Origin: Todiramphus chloris collaris
Taxonomy: Eukaryota; Chordata; Aves; Coraciiformes; Alcedinidae
DNA: 64,000 nt
Assembly (NCBI GenBank): GCA_025345505.1
Contig: JANVCC010000160.1
Coordinates: 234,416 to 298,415, forward strand
Direction: 5' to 3'
The position numbers were made by a program, and so were the translations under genes. A model generated the notes under the pieces. That model did not search any database. It had not been told where the DNA came from and worked only from the letters and a program-made list of their open reading frames with translations. Shown here piece by piece: positions 33,801 through 45,800 of this stretch. Each line of letters begins with the position of its first letter. The first letter of the stretch is position 1.

Positions 33801-36800
33801 ATAAATACATAAAAATTAAAATAGGTTAAAGTTAAAAAAGAAAATAATAATTATGGACAATTTGCAAAATGTATAAGACGTGTAATATATCCATCTGTAA
33901 ACACAGAAGGAACAGGCAGCCTGGCAGCATTAACAGGGTCACTGTACAGGCAGGATGTGAAACAGGTATTCTGGGAAGACAAATGCATAGCAGAAATAGC
34001 CTTTTGTTTCCCAATGTGTTCACCAGACCAACTGGGGACTAAACTACACTCCTACACCCATCTGCAATGAGAGATCTTCTTTATGCATTAGTGTTCCCAG
34101 TTTGCAAAGTTGACACTATGCCATCTGTTCCATAAAAATAAATAAATAATGGAAGAAAGACAGAAATTCATTAATCTCCCTCCAAATGGCAAATACTGCA
34201 GGACTAACATAATGATCATAGCTCTTCAAATGGTCTGCAACCTGCAAGTGCACTTTTCTGTAGCCCAGCCATCACAGCAGGATGTACTTCCTTGTTTCCA
34301 CCTTCCAGCCTCGAGGAAGGCACTGAGATCATGCAGGTTGTGCCTCAACTCCTACTTACAGCAGGAGGTCCTCACGCTCTCCTTCCTACTGAAAGCCCTT
34401 CCTTCCTAATGTCCAGTCTGACTGTCCTTGGCCGCAAGGACATTTCATTCCTTTTTTTTAAAGTTCTTCCCAAATCCATATACTAAACTGATTATTCCCT
34501 TAGTTTTGTAGCAGCTTTTAAAAATGTATCTTAAGACTTCTACCGTGCCATATCCCCACCTGCTCTGATGCTCATGGGAACACCAGTTTCTTCCCAGCGG
34601 AGCAATGCCGGGGGACTCTCTGGTGCAAGGGAATGTCTTGCTTCTCCCCAGAGACAGCTCTTCATGAACAGAGCCATTGCCAGCATCAGTCACCTGCCCT
34701 CATGCTACGACTCCTGCTCTCCTTTCCCTGCAGAATGCACAATGCACCTGGAGAACGTGCTGGTTGTGTCTCAGCTGTGATGCCTTCCCTGCTTTTCTTA
34801 GACTCAGGTTCCTCTCTGGGAGATGCACCGATGGTGGCATTAACAGTTCGGAAGACAAAGCACCAGGAAATGTATGCAATTTACTTTGACAAATAATGTA
34901 TACACAGGTGACAAGAAGAATTATCTGTGTGTTGAGAGACAGTGTCTGGGGGCTGGTAAATGTTTTAGTCCTTTCTTCAGTAAATATTTTCCTATTTTTT
35001 AATTTGATTTTCTGTGACAGATATGTAGCTGTGCAATTGTAAAAAGAAATTCCCTGCATTCACTGTTGTCCATTCTTAGGAAGAACAGTTTGGAATGCTG
35101 ACATCTACTGTGCGATGGGTCTTAAGATTCCCAGAGAGCAGGTATGCCGTGCCATTTATTGGTCAGCAACCTACAGGGCCCATAGAGACCCCCCTGGGAC
35201 TTGCAGAAGATGGATTATGTTCATAAAAAATGTACTAGTGCTTTATCTTCAGTGCTTGTTTTTTGTTTTCACAAAACAGCAGTACATAGGGCCAGTATCT
35301 GTATCACAGACAAATATTATCAAATGGTCTGACAATGATCAGATGCTTTAAGTGTCTGTGATGGGGTAGGGGCAAGAAAGAGATAATTCCCCCATTATCA
35401 GTGAGAGGCCAGTGCACTGCATCCTATCCATTACTCCCACACACTATTCCCACCACAAATGCTGCACACATTGCTCTCTTTACGGGAGTTATATCATGAT
35501 CTCTGCTCCAGTCTGCAAACCCTAATGATTTATCATTAAAGAAACACTGCAGATTTAGCCTCTGCCCTGCAGAGAGGCTGCTTTGCAGTTTTTGACTAGG
35601 GATGCACTCTGCCAAGGAGGCTGCTGTTCTGAAGAACACAGCAAGCATTTTTTCATCCACAACAGGCTGTTCTCAGCACGTTCAAAGCTATTCTAAGACT
35701 TGCCAACTGCAGGCCTTCAAAATATTGGAGTCTTTTATAGCTGGATTAACCTGGAAATGAGCCTATGAGAGGGGATATCCTGATCCTGCCTTCTTTCACT
35801 ACCATCAGAAATTCTAGCTGTATGTTGCTTCAGTTTTGTTTTTTTTCACAGAATCACAGAATGATTTTGGTTGGAAGAGACCTTCAAGATCATCCAGTTC
35901 AACCTTCAACCCAACACAGCAAGCTCACCACTAAACCATATTCCTCAGCACCAGGTCCACAGATCATTTAAATGCCTCCAGGGATGGTGATTCCACCACT
36001 GCCCTGGGCAGACCATTCCAATGTTTGATAACCCTTCAGCGAAGAAGTGTTTCCTAATATCCAGCCTGAACCCCTCTGGTGCAGCCTGCAGCTCTTCCCT
36101 CTGGTCCTGCCACACGTCACCAGGGAGAAAAGGCTGTCCCCCTCCTCTCTCCAACCTCCTGTCAGGTAGTTGTAGAGAAGGATAAGGTCTCCCCTCAGCC
36201 TCCTCTTTCCCAGACTAAACAAGCCCAGCTCCCTCAGCTGCTCCTCACAGGACTCATGCTCCAGGCCCTTCGCCAGCCTTGTTGCCCTTTCCTGGACACA
36301 CTCAGCACTTCTCTGTCTTTCTTACAGTAAGAGGCCCAGAACTGAATGCAATATTCAAGGTGTGGCCTCACCACTGCTGAGTACAGGGGGACGATCCCCT
36401 CCCTGTTCCTGCAGCCACAGTGTTTCTGATACAAGCCAGGATGCCACTGGCCTTCTTGGCCACCTGCGTGCACTGCTGGCTCATATTTAGTTGACTATCA
36501 ATCAGTATCCCGAGGTCCTTTTCCAGCTTGCAGCTTTCCAACCACACATCCCCAAGTCTGTAGCTTGCCATGGGGTTGTTATGACCCAAGTGCAGGACCC
36601 AGCACTTGGCCTTGTTGAACCCCATGCAATGAACCTTGGCCCACTGACCCTACCTGTCCAGGTCCTACTGTAAAGCTTCCCTCCCCTCCAGCAGATCGAC
36701 ACACCCACCTAGCTTGGTGTCATCTGCAAATTTACTGAGGGTACACTCAATCCCCTCATCCGGAGCATTAATAAAGACAGTAAAGAGAAGAGGCGCCAGC

Positions 36801-39800
36801 ACCGAGCCCTGGGGAGCACCACCTGTGACCAAACGCCAGCCAGACTGAGCTCCGTGCACTGCCACTCAGCCCGGCCACCCAGCCAGACCTCTATCCAGTG
36901 CAGAGTGTATGTATCCGAGCCCTGCACCGTAAGGTTCTGAAGGAGAGTGCTGTGAGAAGCAGTGTCAAAGGCTTTACTAAGGTCCAGGTAGACAATGTCC
37001 ACAGCTCTCTCCCCACTAGGAGGGTCACCTTGTTGTAGGAGCTCAGGTTAGTCAGGCAGGACCTGCCTTTCATAAACCTATGCTGACTGGGCCCGATCGC
37101 CTGGTTGTCTTGTATGTGCAGTGTGATGGCACTCAAGATGACCTGCTCTATAACCTTCCGGGCACCGAGGTCAGACTGACAGGACCGTAGTTCCCAGGAT
37201 CATCCTTTCGGCCCTTCTTGTAGGTGGGCGTCACATTTGCTAGCTTCCAGTCAACTGGGACCTCCCCGGTTAGCCAGGGCTGTTGGAGAGTGGCTTGGTA
37301 AGCACTTCTGCCGGCTCCTTTAGTACCGTTGGGTGGATCCCACCCAGTCCCACGGACTTGTGCACATCTGTGTGGCACAGTGGGTCACTGACCGTTTTCT
37401 CCTGGATTATGGGGGCTGCATTCTGCTCCCCATCCCTGTCTTACAAATGAGGGAGCTGGATCCTCAGGTAGCACCTGGCAGTGCTGACAAAAACTGAGGC
37501 ACTCAGCAGCTCAGCCTTTCCCTTGTCCTTGGTCACAAAGTTCCCTCCCATGTCCAGTAGAGGGTAGAGATTTGCCTTAGCTCTTCTTTTACTGTTAACC
37601 TATTTATAGAAACACTTCTTACTATCTTTAATGATGCTGGCCAGATTAAGTTCTAGATGAGCTTTGGCCTTTCTAATTTTCTCCCTACATAACCTTGCAA
37701 CAACCTTCCCTGCTATAGTAAACAAAAAAGGATATTTTCTGGACAAGCTGAAAAATCAGGTGCTTTTACAGGATGCAGATTTTTTCATTTCCACATCTTC
37801 CTGGCTTTGGAAGAAACAATTCATAGTCTAGAACGATGTGACAGCAAAATAGCATAGATAACATTTGTTAATGGTGCAGTAGGAACCCTGGCAGAGAATG
37901 AGGATCTTGCTGCAGTAACTGCAGTACAGGTAAGGCAATGAGATGATCTGAGTCTTGAAGGTCGTATAGCCCCAACAGAAGATCCACAAGAAGGAAGAGG
38001 GGAAATACCATATACTGCATGTTTTTGTAACTCATGGTTTTGGCACATTAAATTAATTCTAAAGTCACATCAGAGTGGCAGTGCCTTGATCCTCTTCCTT
38101 AGGACTCCGGGCTCCCAGTGTCAGTGGTAAGGGTGCTGGTCAGAAGGAGAAGTACTCCCTTTCTCCCATCAAGCAGCCACCCGCCAAGATGAGCACTCTC
38201 CCTGAGGCCTCCGTTTTCAAATACGCAGAGTCCAGAATAACTGGCTGTGTCTCGCTGAGGGAGACATTGAGGCCCTTCACGGCAGGAAGCTTTTAATGGC
38301 AGTAAGAGGGCTGATACAGCCCTAAGTGATCGATGACATGACTCAGTGTTTGATTTGCCGTGCCCCCAGATTAGCGGGACGCAGAGGCAGCGGGGAGAGC
38401 AGTCGCTGTCCAGAGCAAGACGCGCCCAGTCCCAGTCAGTGCAGTGCTGCAGACGGGGAAAACTGCCATGAACTTCTGCTGTTCAGCAGTTGTTTTACCA
38501 GCCTCGAGAAAGAGCTGGCATGACCAAGCAGACTGGAAGGTCAGCTAACATGAAATACAGACACAAAGGCCGCAGTTATGGCAGCACTGCAATGTATAGG
38601 CTTTGACCGCTGAACCTCTGTGGTATTGGACTTTTGGTGACCATCCGTCTGGTTTATTTAGAGCCTTCTCAGCACCTCTGGCTTTGAAACAAAAAGGCTC
38701 AAAACAGGACCTAACAGGAATTTCTGTTTCTGAATTTCTCATTACTATAGCTTAAATTCTTACTGTTGAAAACCGTCAGATTATGGGAGGAGCTCTTCAG
38801 AGATACGGCCAGGAAAACACCATTCTGTGTCTGGGGTGTACTTGCTCTTTCATTAACAAAGCATGTGGCCAGGTGCTTGGAGGACAGGGCAAAAGGGAAT
38901 CTGTGATCCACCTAAATATTTCCAGCCCCCACTCTGCCAAGTGACCAGAAATTTGCTACTGTAACCAGAAAAGAAGGACACCTACAGACAGGTAATAACA
39001 CCCAACATTTCCTGTCACCCAGTGAAAACAATATTGTCATTGCTAGGAACTGGTTTTACACCAATTTAGCAGGTCTTCAGGACTCAGGTTTTTGAGTTTG
39101 TTATCAACCCGTTGTGAGAACTTTCTGTGAGAGCCAGAGCCTGGTACCAGCTGTGTCTTGTTGACAGGGAGTTGAGGTGTCAGCAATAAAAGGCCTTTGA
39201 AATGGTGCTCTTGGTTGGAAAGCGGGGGCTGTAGAGCTGCAAGTGCCTTACTGATGTGTAGTTACTGGTTATTGAAGATGTACAAGCTCAAGACAAAATT
39301 GGCCTGAGCCTAGAGAAAAGAAGCGGCAGCTAAGCAAGGAATGTATCCGTGACAAATGCCAGCTAATCCCTCGGGTAAGCTCCTGACTTGGTGTGGGAAA
39401 GTAACCCTTCTCAGCATTGTCCAATAGGCAGTCTGGGGGAAAGAAGTAGACATCAAGCACCTTGTAAAAGGACAAGATGTTGAGCTGGTGGGAGGGAAGA
39501 GGGAGTTACCTCTGTAGGATCACTAGAACTGTAAATGGTCTGCCTGCTTCTCCTTCCCTTCCTCTTCCCCTAGCTGCCTGCTTCAAGGATCCTGGTTGCT
39601 CTGCACCAAGGACCTTCTGATCAGCCAGTCAATTGCTCAGGGTGATGTTCAGCAGTGTATGTGTGTCTGAGTGTGTTACTCCCATAAACTCTATGTTTTT
39701 TTCTTTAATCTCTTAATAAGGCTGTATTGCAAGCAAAGTCAATTTTAGGTACTACTCAGAGATGCAGTAAGGAAGTCTATATGCTAATTTTGCCCCAATG

Positions 39801-42800
39801 TGATAAAGCCTTAGAGAAGAACTGTGGTACAAACTTTTTGCTGTTCTTCCAGGCACAGTAGTTCCCACTTAAATGAGTGCCAGGAAACGGCACAAAGGAA
39901 AGTGGCACATATCAGACCAAAGTTCTAATTAGGGGTTATTCTCCTGCCCAAAACCAGTACACTATCTGTCTGACACTCACCACTGCTGCTGGGCTCTTCT
40001 GCTGGCATGCACTGTTCTACATCCTCGGGCTCCAGAAGGTCTCTCTTCAAAACCTCAATGACTTGTATTCTTCGCAGACTCATAAGGTCTACGTCTTTTA
40101 GCTTCTCTTCCAGCTGCTTTACCATTTTGTTGCTGGACTGGCTAGTCAAAATTGTGATCTGAAACAAAAATAGAGTGCGCAAAAGCTGTCTTTACCCTAA
40201 TCCTCCCTTGACATGCGATGATGCCTGGTCTGTTTGAATAGCACAGGTCCCACTATGGAGAGAGGAGAGAAAACTCTCTAAAATATCTCATTTTTATAAA
40301 AGCTTTGCACCTAGGGTCAGTAAATCTGTGTGTGCAGGAGGGGCTCTGCCTGGGACTTGCTGAGGGATGGTGCCACTGCATTACTGCATCAATTATAGCT
40401 CAAGTAAATTAAACTTGCCCTTCTCACTTGATGGCTGAAGGGATTTTGTTTTGTTTTTTTTTTTTTTTAAACAAGTATAGTCCATATTAAATATATTTCT
40501 TAAGAGAGCAATGGTAGGTGTGATTCCTGCCTTCCAGTTTTGAGGTAACAGTGACTGCAAAGAGTGTCATCTTCACTGACAATCAGCAACAGTTCCTTCA
40601 AATGTGTCGGGCATGTTTGGCATTGGCTTCCACCCTGAAAGAGTAGTTGTGTGAGAAGGTTTTGAGGTCTGACCTTGCCTGGTATTTAGTGATGGTGGAG
40701 TACTGAGTCATCTTGGCACATTTGCTCACATTGCTTACAATGGTCCAAAGGACCATTTAATAACCCTGAATAAAGAAATAAGGTGTATTTTAGGCAAGGC
40801 TGCTAACAAATATCCCGTAGGGAGCATTTGGGGAAACTTACCAGTAGATCTTCACAAAGGAGTTCTACAAAGGTATTGAACAATGCCAACAGAAGAGACA
40901 GTTCAAGGCTTAGGGATCTTTTTGTTGTTGTTCTTTGTGGGTGGGGGAGTGCAAGGGGCAGGGACTACACTTTCTCCATCCAGATCTATCCTTAGTGCTT
41001 ATCTATAAGATCCTGGGAATTAAGCAGTAATTATGGTCTCCTTTCTGGACTGACAGAAGTAGATAACAGGAACTGTTCCTGAGTTGGGGGGAGCAGAACC
41101 ATCTAAAGATACTATATTTTTTTACTATAGATGAAGCATTTCTTACACCAGTACACCTTAATTTCACAAAATCCTTTAGATTATGTGGTGGAAGCTCATA
41201 TATAATGTAAATAAGGACATGTATTTATATATATACATAATTAAAATACACTGGCAGGAATATATATATCTCCATCCTGCTCAGAGAGGGGAGCAGGTTG
41301 AGGCCACTGGTGCAGTCTGTGTTCATGTGAGTTCTCTGAGTGTCTGCCTTTGATCTTTGTGACCAATCAGGCATGTATGTATGTGTCTTATACTTGTGCT
41401 CTGTGTGCATATGCCTCTAAGAATACATGCTCAGCCTCACAACTGGTTAGGCCTGGGGGCACGGAGCTGTGGCAGCCTTGACATGCCAGATCAAGCCCCA
41501 GTTCCCTAATAAAGCACGTATCTCCAACCAAGCTTATCCCTGGTGTTTGCCTCCCCGTTACTGGGCATGAAGGAATTACCCCAGGCTCTTTTCAGCAACT
41601 AATGAATATTGATAACAGGGACTGTTCTTGAGCTGGGGTAGCTGCACTGTCTGAAAGACACGATGATCTTTTGCAGAGCTCTAGAGAGAGCATTTGCTAC
41701 ACAGATACGCTTGGGTTTCATCAAAACCATGGCTGCATTACATCTGTAGCCTATCACCTTCCATTTACCCCTTCCACTACCTAAGTCATGCTAGCATAGC
41801 TTGGTCAGAGTCCAGGAGAGCTGCTTTCTCACATACAGAAACTGGGGTAGCTGACTTCCCTTCATATTACCACAGTCTCTAGATGTAATCCCTTATTGCC
41901 ATTATACTTCCTAATATGACAAAAGATGGGTTACTGGTGACTTGAAAAATGCTTTCATCCTACTGCAGACTGGCCAAGCTTCCTGCCCTGTAGCTGCTGC
42001 TGAGACAGAGCTTTGCTGATGCTGGTGCGTTTTTCCCCTCTGATGTCAGGAGCTCCAAAGAGTAACCATTTTCTATACTTTTAACAAATACTTATGTTTT
42101 ATATGATTGCAAATTGTAAGAAGTCTGCCTCCTATTCTTGCCTCTCTGAGGTTTAACTGTCAGGAGAATGCACATTTGCCTAAAGACTACATGTGATTTG
42201 CACAAGCAAATTGCCAGTCACACTCCTGTACTATAAACACAGTCCATCATGCTCTCACACTGAAGAGACTGTTCTTCTATTATAACCATGCTGCATCTTA
42301 AGTGCTTGCCTTTCTGTGAGCTGACATGTAAGCATGCTTCATCAACAGCTCTTTGCAGTCTTGTCCTCTCCTTTCCACCTCTTCCCACTGAGCTGCAGCA
42401 GAACTGTGCCCAGCCACATCAATTGGACACTGATGCACAAACATGGCATTAAATGTTGATGAAGAACAAACACACCAGATAAGTCTTATGTCAAATCTTA
42501 ACTGCAAAATACTAGAATCAACTGATTTGAGGGCACTTCACTAAAGCATGAAGCTCTTGAAACAGAAGGAAGAAATTGTATTCATAGGACCTGATATTCA
42601 TCCATCAAAAACCACCTGAAAATAGAGAGTTACAAAAATCAGGTAAAGTTGGGCTTATTCTCTCTTGTCCCTGTCTTACTGTTCAATGCAGAAGTACTTA
42701 CCATAATATGTTTTCTAATCATAGAACCACAGACTGGTTTGGGTGGGGAGGGACCTGTCGGGGTCATCTCAGCCACACCCCTGCAGGGAGCAGGGCCATC

Positions 42801-45800
42801 TGCAGCTAGAGCAGGGTGCTCAGAGCCCCGGGCAACCTCCCCTGCAATGGTGCCAGGGATGGGGCAGCCACCACCTCTCTGGGCAGCCTGGCAGAGGCTC
42901 TCACTAATGCTTTAAAGTATCACAGAAACAGAATTGCTACTTCTTGTCACAGTGGATGGTGGGAGAAGTTAAGCCCTCGGTCACCACACATGGTCTGCCT
43001 ACACAGTTGAATTTAACAGAGTAAATGCTTACTTTAATTGGCTTAAGTTATCCAGGCTTCACTTCTAAGAAAGTTGGGGATTTTTAGTCTTTCTTCAAAA
43101 GATACTGTATCTGAGCAAAAACATTCAAATGCCTTCTGAGAAAAGGAAACAGAAATGAAAGTCGAACCTTTCATAAAAATAAGCTTGTGATGAAAACAAA
43201 ATGTCAATCACTCATGTACAGAAAGCTGCCTTGTTTAGAAACATGGCCTTTTGTAAGGGTAAAATACTCTTCTGCCTTTTTGTGACCACTGGCTTCTATT
43301 TTTTCAGCAAAGATTTGAGAACTGTAGGTGCTCTTCTGCTGCTTCCTGTCTCTTCTGATGTTGCTTATTCACTCTTAAGTGAAAGACCAGGGCCACCCCT
43401 TAGATCTCATTTAGGTCTGTGAAACCCACCTTTTGTTGGGATTTACAGAAGACTGAATGTCATCCAGAGGTTAGGTTTATGCAGAATGGGAGGGAAAGAT
43501 TGATCGTTTGGAGAGACGTCTTTTATCCTTGAAACTCTTCACAGAACTAAACTTTGAACTACAGTTTCCTCAATATAGGCAAGTATGACAAGGTGTCTTT
43601 TTGGAAGCCCTCAATACCCTCTCCAGTATGAGTTCCCTTTCAATGAATTGTGGTTGTGCTTTCAGGCACAGTGGGAACCTATGTAAGAACATCCCACTCT
43701 ATTAGTGGAAGTTCCAGACACAATAACCACAGAATGTATCTGTAGGCTGAAAGAAAAATCACATCCATAAGTACTGTGAATGTTTCTGCCTTTGACACAG
43801 TTCTGCTGTGAAAGTAATCAAAATAAAGCTGCAAAAACATTCCTAGATGCCTGGAAATTAATCTTTCTATCCTGTAATGTCAGTCTGCATAAGCAACTTC
43901 AACCTTAATCTTTCTAGTTTTCATGAGCATTTACAGATTGCCACATGGGGTTTTCTGGAGGGCTTATTTTTTCAGTTCCTTTCTCCCTCCGTGGATCTTG
44001 GCTACCACACACTGTCACCTTCCTGTGCTAGCAAGTGGCAAGGCTGGTGGATGGCTCCCTCTACCTTCCCAACCCTGTCTTACCTCCACAGAACTGTTCG
44101 TTGAGACTCCTGCTGCTGTGTGTCTGCTGTACTGTTTGAACTGTTGCAATCCGTCCTGCACAGCTTTTACCACTCCACTTCCCCCCTGTGGGAAACAGCC
44201 TTCTCCTGGTAGTGAACGGAGCTCTGAAATGCAGGCTTGAATTCGTGCAAAGTTTTCTTTCAGTAGCTGCAAAACAGTGTGTAATAAAATTAAAGGACTC
44301 GAAAAGTCAAACTGATAACAGTGAACATTTTTCCATAGCGTGGAAGCAGGCTTTTGAATTGACAGCCCCAAGACACGACGAGGGACAGAAACCAAGCTAT
44401 AAAGCAGTGAACAGTGACATGAATCAAACATGGTTGTTACGCTGGTAACAGCACACATGATCTCTCCCCAAGTTCTCATCTGTCTACCTGGTGCCTGCTG
44501 CTAGCCAAAATGCAGTAGTTCAGCATGCCCTCCTTCTCTGGCCCTGGAGGCAGAACTTGAGATGCTGAGGTGGTGTGATGTCCCCAGGTGTAGTCACCCC
44601 TGCCATGTCTGTGCTCCTGTACTTACTCTTCAAGCTGTGGACCTCTGAAACCTGCATTCAGGAAGGTCTGGAGTCAGGCTGTGGAAACAGGTTCAAAAAG
44701 GGGTTCCACAATCTCATGGGTAACAGGCCCAGAATGAGGTACCATGAGGAACAGCCTCGAACGTATCTTGTGTCATTCTTAATTCAAGAGCTGTGGAACT
44801 AGGGGATGCACGAGGAGAATGAACTGCAGAAAGTGATGGGGCTGGGGCACTTCTCCCAGAACAGCCTTTCCTTGTGAGACTGCGTTGAGGGACTTTGGTC
44901 TGACTCTGGAGGGCATTTCTTCTGCTGTGATGTTGCTCTTTTAGGACATTCACCACAGTAATGTTTATCAAAAAACCCGAAGGCTGATTGAAGATGTCTC
45001 GACTGTCCTACTTCAAAGATGACCTACCAGAGCAAGTGTGAAAAAAAGGAAAATTATTCTACAGCTGTTATTTTTAAAAATGTTTTATTCCTCCAGTTAA
45101 CAGCTATGACTATGATGGCTGCCCCAAGGACAGCTGGTCTGACTCATTATGGCACGATGAACATACCATTAATGCATTGTGCTCCACTATGATGCTTTGT
45201 GTCAGTCTCATGGATCAGAGGATATAGGGCCATATTCTCCCTGCCTGCTATGGTGACTTATGCTGCCTGCAGTTCAGGGCTGCTAAACCGTTGTATCACA
45301 TGATGTGCTCAGCATTTCCTTGAACTTGGTATCACTTTATGGTGGTCACCTAAATTCACAGAAGGCAATCTGAATAAGGACCAGGCTGGCTAAGATTGTG
45401 ATAGACCTTTCTTATACTCTTCCTTCATGCAGCATTGGTTGAGCATTACAGTATATTTAATTATACTAAAGTGTGTATATATAGTCATTCTAAAGGGTGT
45501 ATATATAAATATACTAATTACACTTTCATTCTCACTTCCCCTTTTGTCACCATCTGTTGTCCTCCATGGTTATTTACTTTCTTCCTGGTTTCCTTTTCTT
45601 CATACCCCTGTCCTTTCCAGGGAAGCTCTTTGGACTTGTTAGAGTTAGGCCAATAGAGGAGATCAGTAGGAACAGAGACCATAAACAAGCACCCACGAGA
45701 GACTAAGAAAAGGGCAACCATATGTGATACTTCCCCATGTACTCTCCCAATCTTATTTTTCAGCTTTGGGGCTTTCCTGACTTCATATGATCTGTCTAAT

